NCBI RefSeq assembly: GCF_011752045.1
Contig: NZ_JAAKXW010000001.1
Coordinates: 682,001 to 746,000 of the forward strand
Source of the DNA: Microbacterium hydrocarbonoxydans
Lineage (GTDB): Bacteria; Actinomycetota; Actinomycetes; Actinomycetales; Microbacteriaceae
Reading direction: 5' to 3'
Length of the DNA: 64,000 bases
Under the pieces are notes generated by a model. The model was given only the letters and a program-made list of their open reading frames with translations. It had not been told where the DNA came from and did not search any database. Shown here piece after piece: positions 18,149 through 29,057 of the stretch. The position numbers and the translations under genes are program-made. Position 1 is the first letter of the stretch. Every line of letters begins with the position of its first letter.

Positions 18149-19043
18149 AGTGCACCCACTTCTTCTGCGCGCCGAACTGCAGGGCGGTGATGACGATGAT
18201 GAGGGCGAAGAGGATCCAGGCCCCGGCGGCGGCGAGGCCGAGCTCCTGGAACTTGAATCCCTGGTTGTAGATGAACTGCACCAGCGGCTGCGTGGCGTTG
18301 CCGGGGCCGCCACCGGTGAGCAGCTGCGGCTGCGCGAACACCTGCAGCGAGGTGATCATGGTCATGATCGTCGAGAAGAAGATCGCCGGGGAGATCATCG
18401 GGACGACGACGCCGAGCTGCATCCGCAGCCCGCTGGCGCCGTCGATGCGCGCGGCCTCGATCACCGACTCGGGCAGCTGCTCGAGTGCGGCGGAGAAGAT
18501 CAGCATGTTGTAGCCGACGCCCTGCCAGACGCTCATCACGACGACCATGATCATCGCCCACTGCGGGTCGGCGAGGAAGTTCGGCAGCGTGATGCCGAAC
18601 CAGCTCTGCGAGGCGCCGTTGAACAGCCCCTGCGGCTGGAGGAGCATCTTCCACACCAGGACGTTCGCGACCATCGGCGTCACGACGGGGATGAAGAAGA
18701 GCACGCGGAGGGCCCCGCGACCGCGGATGCGCGGTCCCAGCGCCATCGCGAGGATGAGCGAGAGGATCACGTTCAGCGGGACGTAGAGGATCGTGAACAC
18801 CGCGGTGTTCCGCAGCGCCGGCCAGAAGTCGGGGCTGGAGGCGAACAGGCGGAGGTAGTTGTCGAATCCGATGAAGGTCTTCTCGCCGAACGTCGGCCAG
18901 TCGAAGAAGCTCATCACGATGGAGAGCACGACGGGCACGACGGTGAACACGGCGAGGCCCGCCAGGGCGGGGGTTGCGAACCCCAGCGCCTGACGGCCCT
19001 CGGCCTTGGCGAGAGACCCCCGACGTCGCGCGTTGGTGGTCAT
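18138..19043 (-). CDS. CUT1 carbohydrate ABC transporter permease (MalF type)
   Basis: Permease of 301 residues with six hydrophobic segments. The EAA loop reads PESVIEAARIDGASGLRMQLGVVVP. N-terminal TTNARRRGSLAKAEGRQALGF is followed by TM1 with the PALAGLAVFTVVPVV pattern usual for MalF/UgpA proteins. The start is the ATG at 19043 with AGGAAG eight bases upstream; a GTG one codon earlier is possible. It pairs with the downstream MalG-type permease to form the channel for the sugar delivered by the lipoprotein encoded just upstream. Confidence 0.92.
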   Translation of the reverse strand: MTTNARRRGSLAKAEGRQALGFATPALAGLAVFTVVPVVLSIVMSFFDWPTFGEKTFIGFDNYLRLFASSPDFWPALRNTAVFTILYVPLNVILSLILAMALGPRIRGRGALRVLFFIPVVTPMVANVLVWKMLLQPQGLFNGASQSWFGITLPNFLADPQWAMIMVVVMSVWQGVGYNMLIFSAALEQLPESVIEAARIDGASGLRMQLGVVVPMISPAIFFSTIMTMITSLQVFAQPQLLTGGGPGNATQPLVQFIYNQGFKFQELGLAAAGAWILFALIIVITALQFGAQKKWVHYEH

Positions 19044-19063
19044 CACTCGTCTTCCTGCGTCTC

Positions 19064-20323
19064 TTACTTGCCGAACTGCTGCTGGGCGGAGGCGAGGACG
19101 TTCGCCATGGTCTCCTGCCCGTTGTAGACGCTCACGAGCTGCGGCTGGACGTACGTGCCCACCTTCGCCCAGTCATCGCTCACGTACTGCCCCTGGACGT
19201 TCTCGAAGGCCGCGGTGAAGACCTCCTCGACCTGCGCGCGGTACTTCTCGTCGATGGACTCGAAGTACAGCGGCTGGCTCTCGGCACGGGCCGGGTAGCT
19301 GCGCCCGGAGGAGGCGATGTAGTCCTGTGCATCGGCGCTGAGCAGCGAGCCGAGCACCTTCAGAGCAGCCTCCTTGTTCTCGCAGGTCTTCGAGATGCCG
19401 AAACCGGAGCCGAGGATGAGGCTCAGCGACTCGCCGTCCTCGGAGGGCAGCGGGGCCATGCCGGCGGTGAATCCGGACTCGTTGTTCAGGTAGCTGACCG
19501 CGTTCCAGGTGCCGTCGACGGCCATCGCGGCATTGCCGCTGGAGTACTGGTTCTCGCCCCAGCCGCCGTCGGATGCCGACGCGACGGGAAGCGCGACCTT
19601 CTGCTCGGTGACGAGGCCGGCGTACCAGGTGGCCGCGTCGACGAACTTCTCGTCGTCGATCTGCAGCGTGCCGTCCTCCGTCACCGGCTGCTGGCCGGCC
19701 TTGGCGATCGGGAGCGCCTGCCACTGGAAGTCGCCCATGCCGACCGCGAAGCCGGACTTGCCGTCGCGGGTCGCGGACTTGGCGGTGGCCTCGAAGTCCT
19801 CGAAGGTCCAACCGGCGGCGGGAGTCTCGGCCCCGGCGGCGGCGAGCTGGTCTGCGTTGTAGTACACCAGCATCGTGGCGACGTCGAACGGCAGGCCGTA
19901 CAGGGTGCCCTTGTTCTTGAGGATCTCCGTCGCGCCCGGAGCGAAGTCGCTCTCCGCGAGGCCCGCGGTCTCGAGGTCGTCCGCGGTGAGCTCGGCGAAG
20001 CCGTCGGTGTAACTGGCGAGCATGCCGCTGTTCATCCCGGTGACGCAGGCCATGTTGCCGGATGCCATGTTCGTTGTGAGCTTCGTGAAGAAGTCGCCCC
20101 ACGGCGCCGTGCGCAGCTCGATCTTCAGGTCGGGGTTCTGCTCCTCGGCGACCTCGATCTGCGCCTCCAGCGCCTTGGTGTCGTCGGCGGAGCCCGCCCA
20201 CATGTCGACGACGATCGTGTCGTCTCCCCCGGAGCCTGCGGAACCTGTCGATCCGGCGCAGCCGGTCATGGCGACCGCGACGCCGGCGACGGCGACGACG
20301 GCTCCCACACGCATCTTCTTCAT
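19064..20323 (-). CDS. Sugar-binding lipoprotein of CUT1 ABC transporter
   Basis: Extracellular solute-binding protein family 1, 419 residues. A lipoprotein signal [17 protein letters not shown] ends in the lipobox MTGC (19-22), so Cys22 is lipidated and the protein is anchored outside the membrane. [20 protein letters not shown] and [18 protein letters not shown] are family-typical segments. The ATG at 20323 has GAGGAG eight bases upstream; extensions beyond it are out of place because they enter the operator. It is the first gene of the operon and probably binds a fucosylated oligosaccharide (inferred from the two GH29 genes). Confidence 0.93.
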   Translation of the reverse strand: MKKMRVGAVVAVAGVAVAMTGCAGSTGSAGSGGDDTIVVDMWAGSADDTKALEAQIEVAEEQNPDLKIELRTAPWGDFFTKLTTNMASGNMACVTGMNSGMLASYTDGFAELTADDLETAGLAESDFAPGATEILKNKGTLYGLPFDVATMLVYYNADQLAAAGAETPAAGWTFEDFEATAKSATRDGKSGFAVGMGDFQWQALPIAKAGQQPVTEDGTLQIDDEKFVDAATWYAGLVTEQKVALPVASASDGGWGENQYSSGNAAMAVDGTWNAVSYLNNESGFTAGMAPLPSEDGESLSLILGSGFGISKTCENKEAALKVLGSLLSADAQDYIASSGRSYPARAESQPLYFESIDEKYRAQVEEVFTAAFENVQGQYVSDDWAKVGTYVQPQLVSVYNGQETMANVLASAQQQFGK

Positions 20324-20347
20324 TGAATGACTCCTCGCGGGTTCGGG

Positions 20348-20376
20348 AAGGTTATTTCGCCGATCGAAATAACCTT
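20348..20376. promoter_or_regulatory. 29-bp inverted-repeat operator of the sugar operon
   Basis: Perfect 12-bp arms AAGGTTATTTCG (20348-20359) and CGAAATAACCTT (20365-20376) around CCGAT. The TTATTTCG/CGAAATAA core resembles NagC/Mlc/XylR-type operators of ROK repressors. It sits 25-53 nt upstream of the binding-protein start, where it would overlap the promoter, and the divergent gene encodes a ROK repressor. Confidence 0.8.
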
Positions 20377-20429
20377 GTACGCTTTCGTATGAAGTCACCG
20401 TGTCACAGTTCTCATCCGGATGCAACACG

Positions 20430-20442
20430 AACATCCGATGTT
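20430..20442. promoter_or_regulatory. Short palindrome AACATCCGATGTT upstream of the ROK repressor
   Basis: Perfect 13-bp palindrome with a central C. The same ACATC-S-GATGT core recurs at 22914-22928 just before the second fucosidase gene, which suggests one regulator for both. A direct repeat GTCACAGTT is also present at 20402 and 20447 in the same gap; its meaning is unclear. Confidence 0.4.
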
Positions 20443-20493
20443 TGGGGTCACAGTTTCATCACCCACCGTCAAAGTACGCAAGGATGTCAGACG

Positions 20494-21624
20494 ATGAGCA
20501 GCGAGTCAGATGCAACCACCCGACGAATCCTCGACCTCATCTCGTCCGGTCGAGCCCGGTCCCGTCGTGTGCTGGCCGAGGAGCTGCGCCTTGCACCCTC
20601 GACCGTCGGAACTCGCGTGCAGACCCTGATCGACGCCGGCATCGTCGAGGAGATCGGCGACGGCGCTTCGAGCGGAGGGCGCCGCCCGCGACTGCTGCGT
20701 CTGGCTGGAGATGGCGGAAAGATCCTCACCGCGACGATCGGATGGCACCGCGCCCGTGTCGGCGTGCACGATCTCACCGGGGCACTCGAGCGCGTGGAGC
20801 AGATCGCGATCGACCTCGCCGATGGGCCCCTCGCGACGCTCGGACGTGTCACGGAGCTCTTCGACCGTCTGGTCGGCTCATCGAGCATCCTGGCCATCGG
20901 CATCGGGCTCCGGGGACCCGTCGGCCCGCCTGAAGAGGAGAGCCGGCAGTTCCGCATGTCGATCTGGCCGGACTTCCGGGTCGACCGGCACTTCGCGGAC
21001 CGATACGGGGTGCCGGTGAGCATCGACAACGATGCCAACTTCACCGCGCTGGGCGAGCACATCACCCACTTCGGGCAGTCGAAGCACAGCATCACCGTCC
21101 TGGCGGGGAGCGCCATCGGCAGCGGCGTCATCGTCGACGGCAGCATCCACAAGGGCGCGACAGGTGTGGAAGGCGACATCGGGCACACCAGGGTCGCACA
21201 GGGCATGGACATCCCCTGCGCCTGCGGCAACACCGGCTGCCTGGAGACGGTCGCCAGCGGCGAGGGCATCGCCCGCCAGCTGGCCGACCGCGGTTACCCT
21301 GAGGTGCGCTCCACGGTGGAGATGCTCGGCCTCGCAAGGGCGAAGAACCCCGATGCGATCACCCTGATCAGAGCCGCAGGGACGCAGCTCGGGATGGTGC
21401 TGTCCAGTGTCGTCAACTTCTTCAACCCGCACGCCGTCTTCGTGACCGGCGAGCTCACCGAGTTCGAGCCGTTCATCGCCGCCGTGCGCAGCAGCATCTA
21501 TGAGGGCTGCCTCCCGATCGCCACGCAGAGCCTGCGGATCGAGCGGGCGGCGACCGGCCGCGACGGGGTGCTCCATGGCGCGGCGTGGTCCGCCCGCCAG
21601 GCTCTCTCCCTCAGCCGCCGCTGA
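20494..21624 (+). CDS. ROK family transcriptional repressor
   Basis: Sugar-responsive repressor of 376 residues. An N-terminal winged helix (residues about 8-55, TTRRILDLISSGR then APSTVGTRVQTLIDAGIVEE) is followed by a ROK domain. The zinc site DIGHTRVAQGMD with CACGNTGCLE is complete. The kinase-type phosphate motif is degenerate (IGWHRARVGV instead of DIGGT), as expected for a regulator. The ATG at 20494 has AAGGA about ten bases upstream; the longer in-frame reading starts inside the operator region and is rejected. It is divergent from the transport operon and likely binds 20348-20376 and releases on binding a sugar. Confidence 0.9.
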   Translation: MSSESDATTRRILDLISSGRARSRRVLAEELRLAPSTVGTRVQTLIDAGIVEEIGDGASSGGRRPRLLRLAGDGGKILTATIGWHRARVGVHDLTGALERVEQIAIDLADGPLATLGRVTELFDRLVGSSSILAIGIGLRGPVGPPEEESRQFRMSIWPDFRVDRHFADRYGVPVSIDNDANFTALGEHITHFGQSKHSITVLAGSAIGSGVIVDGSIHKGATGVEGDIGHTRVAQGMDIPCACGNTGCLETVASGEGIARQLADRGYPEVRSTVEMLGLARAKNPDAITLIRAAGTQLGMVLSSVVNFFNPHAVFVTGELTEFEPFIAAVRSSIYEGCLPIATQSLRIERAATGRDGVLHGAAWSARQALSLSRR

Positions 21625-21630
21625 CGGGGC

Positions 21631-22896
21631 TCACTCCCCTGCCAGCGTGAGCTCGATCACGGGGACCAGCACATCGGGACGCCGCACAGGGAGGTGGACG
21701 GTGAGGGTGCCTGCCGCCTCTCCCGCCGGGGTCATGTTCGAGGCGACCTGCTCCGGGTCGGCGTCCGTCGTGCGGAGCCAGGAGCCGTCGTTCAGCAGGC
21801 GCGCGTAGCTCACCCGGCCGGCGAGATGCGGAAGGTGCACGTGGCCGAGCGGCCAGGTGAACAGGTGCAGGTAGAGGCGGTCGCCGCGGCGCGTGTACAC
21901 GCCCTCCCGCGGCGGCTCGAAGGGGGCGTGACCGGCTCCGACGACGGCCGCGCTGTGCAGCCGCATCCACTCGCCGATCTCGCCGAGGGTGGCTTCGTCC
22001 CTGGGGGCGATCGCACCCCGCCCGTCCGGTCCGATGTTGAGCAGCATGTTGCCGTCCATGGACACCGAGTCCGCGAGCATCTGCACGAGCAGGGTCGCCG
22101 GCTTCTGATCGGTGTTGTCCCGGTCGTATCCCCACGAGCCGTTCAGCGTCTGGCACGCCTCCCACGCCACGGGAGCGCCGTCCAGGGTGAGCGGCGAGGT
22201 CGGCTGGTACTGCTCGGGCGTGACGAAATCGGCGGGGATGCCGAGGCGGTCGTTCACGAGCATCCCCGGCTGGAGTTCCCGGCACATCGCGAGCAGCGAT
22301 TCCGAATCCCAGTCCTCCGGCCCCTTGCCCTGCCAGCCGTCCTTCTGCTCCGGGTAGGTGAAGTCGAAGAAGAGATAGTCGATGTCGCCGTACCCGGTGA
22401 GCAGTTCCCGCACCTGTCCGTGGAGGTAGGCGCGATAGCGGGCCATGTCCCGTCCGTCGTTCAGTGCGGCGGCCTCGTCATCGTCGCGGCGCGGATGGTT
22501 CCAGTCGACCGTGAAGTCCGGGTGGTGCCAGTCGATGAGCGAGTGGTAGAGCCCGACCTTCAGCCCCTCGGCCCGGACGGCGTCGACGAACTCGCGGACG
22601 AGATCGCGACCGCACGCCGTCGTCGCGGTGAAGTCGGTGTGGGCGGAGTCCCAGAGGCAGAAGCCCTCGTGGTGCTTCGTGGTGAGCACCACGTAGCCCA
22701 TGCCCGTCTCCCGCGCCCGTCGCGCGATCGCGCGCGCGTCGAACAGATCAGGCTCGAAGTGATCGAAGTACTGCCGGTAGTCGGCATCCGTGAGCCGCTC
22801 GTAGTTCTGCACCCACTCATGCCGGGCGGCGCCGCTGTAGAGGCCGAAGTGCACGAACATCCCGAAGCGGGCGCGGTCGAACCAGTCCTGTCGCAT
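21631..22896 (-). CDS. GH29 alpha-L-fucosidase (second copy)
   Basis: Glycoside hydrolase family 29 enzyme of 421 residues, divergent in detail from the copy at 13301. It begins directly with the barrel: WFDRARFGMFVHFGLYS (5-21). KHHEGFCLW (74-82) is conserved, and D178 in DYLFFDFTYP is the likely nucleophile. The HSLIDWHHPDF segment (118-128) resembles the substrate-binding strand. No signal peptide is seen. It is convergent with the ROK repressor (6 nt apart) and has its own promoter region carrying a palindrome at 22914-22928. Two GH29 enzymes suggest different linkage preferences. Confidence 0.92.
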   Translation of the reverse strand: MRQDWFDRARFGMFVHFGLYSGAARHEWVQNYERLTDADYRQYFDHFEPDLFDARAIARRARETGMGYVVLTTKHHEGFCLWDSAHTDFTATTACGRDLVREFVDAVRAEGLKVGLYHSLIDWHHPDFTVDWNHPRRDDDEAAALNDGRDMARYRAYLHGQVRELLTGYGDIDYLFFDFTYPEQKDGWQGKGPEDWDSESLLAMCRELQPGMLVNDRLGIPADFVTPEQYQPTSPLTLDGAPVAWEACQTLNGSWGYDRDNTDQKPATLLVQMLADSVSMDGNMLLNIGPDGRGAIAPRDEATLGEIGEWMRLHSAAVVGAGHAPFEPPREGVYTRRGDRLYLHLFTWPLGHVHLPHLAGRVSYARLLNDGSWLRTTDADPEQVASNMTPAGEAAGTLTVHLPVRRPDVLVPVIELTLAGE

Positions 22897-22913
22897 ACCC
22901 CCATTCTACTCAC

Positions 22914-22928
22914 AGACATCGGATGTCT
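22914..22928. promoter_or_regulatory. Palindrome AGACATC-G-GATGTCT before second fucosidase
   Basis: Perfect 7-bp arms around a central G, ending 18 nt upstream of the ATG at 22896. It shares the ACATC-S-GATGT core with 20430-20442. Its position over the transcription start would allow repression. Confidence 0.5.
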
Positions 22929-22947
22929 ACGGGTCGCACAGGCACGC

Positions 22948-22981
22948 GAAGAGGGCGCCCCCTCAGGGGGACGCCCTCTTC
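22948..22981 (-). terminator. ilvC terminator hairpin
   Basis: Stem GAAGAGGGCG (22948-22957) plus CCCCC, loop TCA, then GGGGG, a bulged A, and CGCCCTCTTC (22972-22981). It lies downstream of the ilvC stop on the minus strand and separates the BCAA operon from the sugar island. Confidence 0.85.
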
Positions 22982-22988
22982 CTGCGAG

Positions 22989-24654
<1,666 letters not shown>

Positions 24655-24656
24655 GG

Positions 24657-26462
24657 TCAGTCCTCCTCGTCTTCGAAAGCGGGTGCGTGGTCGCGGGCGT
24701 ACTGGACGTAGCTGTTGCTCACGCCCTGCGGCACCATCGGCCACACCATGGAGTCGGCGCTGACGACGAAGTCGATCACCACGGGACGATCGTTCGTCTC
24801 GAGGGCGAGCTTGATTGCCGCATCCACCTCCTCCTCCTTCTCCACCCGGATCGCGAGGCAGCCGTAGGCCTCGGAGAGCTTGACGAAGTCCGGGATGCGC
24901 GCGGTGCCGTGTCCGGTGTTCAGGTCGGTGTTCGAATGCCGGCCGTCGTAGAACAGCGTCTGCCACTGGCGGACCATGCCCAGCGAGGAGTTGTTGATGA
25001 TGGCGACCTTGATGGGGATGTCGTTGATCGTGCAGGTCGCGAGCTCCTGGTTGGTCATCTGGAAGCAGCCGTCGCCGTCGATCGCCCACACCGGGCGGTC
25101 GGGCTCGGCGACCTTGGCGCCCATCGCAGCGGGCACCGAGTACCCCATGGTGCCGGCTCCGCCGGAGTTCAGCCACGCGTTCGGGCGCTCGTACTTGATG
25201 AACTGCGCCGCCCACATCTGGTGCTGCCCCACGCCGGCGGCATAGATGCCCTCCGGGCCGGTCAGCTCGCCGATGCGCTGGATCACGTACTGCGGGGCCA
25301 GAAGGCCGTCGGTCGTGGGCGCGTACCCGAGCGGGAACTCCTTGCGGAGGCCGTCGAGGTACGACCACCACTCCTCGATGTCCGGCTTGGTGTTGCCGGT
25401 GGCACTGCGGAAGGCGGTCTCGAGGTCGATCAGGACGTCGCGCACATCCCCCACGATCGGGACATCGGCGGTGCGGATCTTGGAGATCTCCGCGGGATCG
25501 ATGTCGACGTGCACGACCTTGGCGTGCGGAGCGAACAGCGCGGCCTTGCCGGTGACGCGGTCGTCGAACCGCGCGCCGAGGGACACGAGCAGGTCGGCCT
25601 CCTGCAGGGCGAGCACCGCGGGAACCGTGCCGTGCATGCCCGGCATGCCGAGGTGCTGCGGGTGCGAGTCGGGGAAGGCGCCACGGGCCATCAGCGTGGT
25701 GACGACCGGCGCACCGGTCGCCTCGGCGAGCTCCAGGAGCTCCGCCGACGCCCGGCCGCGGATCACGCCGCCGCCCACGTACAGCACCGGCTTCTTGGCC
25801 TCGGCGAGCAGGGCCGCGGCGGCCTGGATCTGCTTGCCGTGCGCCTTGGTCACCGGGCGGTAGCCGGGCAGGTCGATCTTCGGCGGCCAGACGAACGGCG
25901 CGGTCGCCTGCTGGGCGTCCTTGGTGATGTCGACGAGCACCGGGCCGGGGCGGCCCGTGGAAGCGATCTCGTACGCCGCGGCGATCGCACGCGGGATCTC
26001 CGCCGCGTCCTTCACGAGGAAAGAGTGCTTGGTGATCGGCATCGTGATGCCGACGATGTCGGCCTCCTGGAACGCGTCCGTGCCCATCAGCGTCGAGAAC
26101 ACCTGGCCGGTGATCGCGAGCAGCGGCACGGAGTCCATGTATGCGTCCGCGATCGCGGTGACGAGGTTCGTGGCACCGGGGCCGGAGGTGGCGATGCAGA
26201 CGCCCACCTTGCCGGATGCCGACGCGTAGCCCTCGGCCGCGTGACCGGAGCCCTGCTCGTGACGGACGAGGATGTGTCGCAGGCTCGCTGCCGACATCAG
26301 CGGGTCGTAGACGGGCAGGATGGCGCCGCCGGGGAGACCGAAGACGTCGGTCACGCCGAGGAGCTCGAGCGAGCGGACGACGGCCTCCGCTCCGGTGAGC
26401 TCGGGAGCGGCGGTCTGGCGGGCGGGCGGCCTCGGCACGGCCGAGACGGAGTCAGCAGTCAT
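24657..26462 (-). CDS. ilvB: Acetolactate synthase large subunit
   Basis: Thiamine diphosphate enzyme of 601 residues that condenses pyruvate into acetolactate or acetohydroxybutyrate. The glutamate that activates ThDP is in [14 protein letters not shown]. The ThDP/Mg motif [12 protein letters not shown] leads to [17 protein letters not shown]-binding central-domain segments such as [10 protein letters not shown] are present. The ATG at 26462 has AAGGAAAG immediately upstream. No leader peptide rich in Ile/Leu/Val codons is seen in the 59 nt between ilvD and ilvB, so classic attenuation is not supported. Confidence 0.96.
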   Translation of the reverse strand: MTADSVSAVPRPPARQTAAPELTGAEAVVRSLELLGVTDVFGLPGGAILPVYDPLMSAASLRHILVRHEQGSGHAAEGYASASGKVGVCIATSGPGATNLVTAIADAYMDSVPLLAITGQVFSTLMGTDAFQEADIVGITMPITKHSFLVKDAAEIPRAIAAAYEIASTGRPGPVLVDITKDAQQATAPFVWPPKIDLPGYRPVTKAHGKQIQAAAALLAEAKKPVLYVGGGVIRGRASAELLELAEATGAPVVTTLMARGAFPDSHPQHLGMPGMHGTVPAVLALQEADLLVSLGARFDDRVTGKAALFAPHAKVVHVDIDPAEISKIRTADVPIVGDVRDVLIDLETAFRSATGNTKPDIEEWWSYLDGLRKEFPLGYAPTTDGLLAPQYVIQRIGELTGPEGIYAAGVGQHQMWAAQFIKYERPNAWLNSGGAGTMGYSVPAAMGAKVAEPDRPVWAIDGDGCFQMTNQELATCTINDIPIKVAIINNSSLGMVRQWQTLFYDGRHSNTDLNTGHGTARIPDFVKLSEAYGCLAIRVEKEEEVDAAIKLALETNDRPVVIDFVVSADSMVWPMVPQGVSNSYVQYARDHAPAFEDEED

Positions 26463-26521
26463 GTCTTTCCTTCTGGGTGGTCTGTGGGCGGCGCGTCGGA
26501 TGCCGAGGGGCACGACGCGAG

Positions 26522-28246
26522 TCAGCCGGTCGTCGCGCCTTCTGCGGCAGAGCGCACGAGACGTGAGTACTTGGCAAGAACGCCACGGGTATAGCGCGGG
26601 GGAAGCGGCTCCCAGCCAGAGCGGCGGGAGGCGAGCTCCGCCTCGTCGACGAGTAGGTCGAGAGAGCGAGCTGCGATATCGACCCGTATCAGATCACCAT
26701 CGCGCACGAAGGCGATGGGACCTGCGTCCACCGCTTCGGGTGCTATGTGGCCGATGCACAGGCCGGTTGTGCCGCCTGAGAATCGTCCGTCTGTCAAGAG
26801 TAGTACATCTTTTCCGAGCCCCGCGCCCTTGATGGCCGCGGTGATCGCCAGCATCTCGCGCATGCCAGGGCCGCCCTTGGGGCCCTCGTAGCGGATCACG
26901 ATCACGGTGCCGGGCTCGATGGTCCCCTCGGCGACGGCGTCCATCGCGGCGCGCTCGCGCTCGAACACGCGCGCAGGGCCTTCGAACACCGCGGCGTCGA
27001 AGCCTGCGGTCTTCACGACCGCGCCCTCCGGGGCGAGCGATCCGTGCAGGATCGTGAGGCCGCCGGTCGCGTGGATCGGGTTGTCGAAGGTGTGGATGAC
27101 CGTGCCGTCGATCGGCTGCGGGTCGAGCTCGGCGAGGTTCTCGGCGAGGGTCCTGCCGGTCACGGTGAGCGCGTCGCCGTGCAGGAGTCCCTCGTCGAGC
27201 ATCGCCTTCATGATCACCGGGATGCCGCCGTGACGGTCGACGTCGTTCATGACGTACTTGCCGAAGGGCTTCATGTCCGCGACGTGCGGCACCCTGTCGC
27301 CGATGCGGTTGAAGTCGTGCAGGCTGAGCTCGACCTCGGCTTCGCGGGCGATCGCGAGCAGGTGCAGCACGACGTTCGTGGAGCCGCCGAGCGCCATCGC
27401 CAGGGCGATCGCGTTCTCGAACGCCTCCTTGGTGAGGATGTCGCGGGTGGTGATCCCCTGCCGGAGGAGGTTGACCACGGCCTCGCCGGAGCGGTGCGCG
27501 AAGTAGTCGCGACGGCGGTCGGCCGCGGGCGGTGCTGCGGAGCCGGGGAGGCTGAGTCCCAGCGCCTCGGCGACCGATGCCATGGTGTTCGCCGTGTACA
27601 TTCCGCCGCAGGCGCCCTCGCCGGGCGCGATCGCGCACTCGATGCGCTTGAGGTCCTCCTCGCTTATGAGGCCGGCACGGCAGGCGCCGACCGCCTCGAA
27701 CGAGTCGATGATCGTGACGTCCTTCTCGGTGCCGTCGGAGAGCTTGACCCAGCCCGGGGCGATGGAGCCTGCGTAGAGGAACACGCTGGAGAGGTCGAGG
27801 CGGGCACTGGCCATGAGCATGCCGGGGATCGACTTGTCGCAGCCGGCGAGGAGGACCGATCCGTCCAGGCGCTCCGCCATCATCACGGTCTCGACGGAGT
27901 CGGCGATCACCTCGCGGGACACGAGCGAGAAATGCATGCCCTCGTGGCCCATCGAGATGCCGTCGGACACGGAGATGGTGCCGAACTGCAGCGGGTAGCC
28001 ACCGCCGGCGTGCACGCCCTCCTTGGCGCCCTGTGCGAGCCGGTCGAGACTCAGGTTGCAGGGGGTGATCTCGTTCCAGCTGGAGGCGATGCCGATCTGC
28101 GGCTTCTCCCAGTCGGCGTCGCCCATGCCGACGGCGCGGAGCATGCCGCGGGAGGTGGTCGCCTCGATGCCGTCGGTGACGACGCGGCTGCGGGGCTTGA
28201 TGTCGATGTCTGCGGACGCGTTCGCGGCGTTATCGAGCGAGGACAT
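26522..28246 (-). CDS. ilvD: Dihydroxy-acid dehydratase
   Basis: Iron-sulfur dehydratase of 574 residues, third common step of isoleucine and valine synthesis. The cluster cysteines are C63 (TPCNLSLD), C136 (GCDKSIPGM) and C213 ([12 protein letters not shown]). The C-terminal [19 protein letters not shown] is intact. The gene starts nine bases after the otsB stop and leads into ilvB, so it is probably co-transcribed with the trehalose genes. The ribosome site is weak. Confidence 0.96.
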   Translation of the reverse strand: MSSLDNAANASADIDIKPRSRVVTDGIEATTSRGMLRAVGMGDADWEKPQIGIASSWNEITPCNLSLDRLAQGAKEGVHAGGGYPLQFGTISVSDGISMGHEGMHFSLVSREVIADSVETVMMAERLDGSVLLAGCDKSIPGMLMASARLDLSSVFLYAGSIAPGWVKLSDGTEKDVTIIDSFEAVGACRAGLISEEDLKRIECAIAPGEGACGGMYTANTMASVAEALGLSLPGSAAPPAADRRRDYFAHRSGEAVVNLLRQGITTRDILTKEAFENAIALAMALGGSTNVVLHLLAIAREAEVELSLHDFNRIGDRVPHVADMKPFGKYVMNDVDRHGGIPVIMKAMLDEGLLHGDALTVTGRTLAENLAELDPQPIDGTVIHTFDNPIHATGGLTILHGSLAPEGAVVKTAGFDAAVFEGPARVFERERAAMDAVAEGTIEPGTVIVIRYEGPKGGPGMREMLAITAAIKGAGLGKDVLLLTDGRFSGGTTGLCIGHIAPEAVDAGPIAFVRDGDLIRVDIAARSLDLLVDEAELASRRSGWEPLPPRYTRGVLAKYSRLVRSAAEGATTG

Positions 28247-28255
28247 GACGGCAGT

Positions 28256-29053
28256 CTATTCCCGACGCGCGGCGCGTTCGTCCGCCAGCTGCTCCAGAAG
28301 CGCGGCGATCTGTTGTGGACTGTCCACACGGAGCGTCGCGGCGGTCTCCCCCGGGCCCACTCGCACGCCGAGGTCACCGTCGGAGAGCACGCGCATCGCG
28401 TCCTCATCCGTCACGTCGTCGCCGGCGAACAGGATGCCGGTGGCGTCGAAGCGCTCACGGAGCGCCTGCATGGCGGCATCCTTGCCCTCGGCCCGTGAGG
28501 AGAATTCGAGCACGCGGTTGCCCGCGCGCCGCCGCCAGTGCGGCAGCTGCTCGGCGACGAGGGCGTCGATCGCCGCGAACACCTGCTCCTCGATCTCGGG
28601 GGACGCCGCGCGGGTGTGCACTCCCATCCCGAAGGTCTTCTGCTCGAGCTCCACCCCCTCGTAGCGGTCGATGATCGGCCGGGCGGCGACCCACAGGGCC
28701 TCGCGCTCGGCATCCTCCGCGGCTTCCCCGCGCGCGTCGGCGTCGCCGCTGCCGGGATACCAGTACTGCGCTCCGTGCGACCCCGCGAGGACGATCGGCG
28801 AATCGTCCGTGTGCTCCGTGATCACGCGGAGGTCGTCCATGCTGCGCCCCGACACGTAGGCGACGACGGTGTCCGGGAGCGCGGTGAGGCGCTCCACCTG
28901 CACGACGACCTCCGGCAGCGCGCGAGCAGACATCGGGTCCGTCACGAACGGCGAGGCCGTGCCGTCGAAGTCGAGTGCGACCACCAGCCGCGGCGTGGCG
29001 GCGATCGCGCTCAGCGCGGCGTCAGCGGTTCCGGGGGTCCACGATCGGGTCAT
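28256..29053 (-). CDS. otsB: Trehalose-6-phosphate phosphatase
   Basis: HAD-superfamily phosphatase of 265 residues that releases trehalose. Motif I is LDFDGT with D28 and D30. Motif II-like YVSGRS and motif IV FAGDDVTDEDAM are present, and GSHGAQYW is typical of OtsB. It starts four bases after the otsA stop, so the two are co-expressed. Trehalose serves as osmoprotectant and cell-wall precursor in this group. Confidence 0.95.
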   Translation of the reverse strand: MTRSWTPGTADAALSAIAATPRLVVALDFDGTASPFVTDPMSARALPEVVVQVERLTALPDTVVAYVSGRSMDDLRVITEHTDDSPIVLAGSHGAQYWYPGSGDADARGEAAEDAEREALWVAARPIIDRYEGVELEQKTFGMGVHTRAASPEIEEQVFAAIDALVAEQLPHWRRRAGNRVLEFSSRAEGKDAAMQALRERFDATGILFAGDDVTDEDAMRVLSDGDLGVRVGPGETAATLRVDSPQQIAALLEQLADERAARRE

Positions 29054-29057
29054 GCGA

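Noticed and set aside
13301-22896. Prophage or transposon origin for the fucose island
   Set aside because: No transposase, integrase, terminal inverted repeats or target duplications are visible at the borders.
26463-26521. Possible BCAA leader peptide or attenuator before ilvB
   Set aside because: The 59-nt gap has no short frame rich in Ile, Leu or Val codons and no alternative hairpins.
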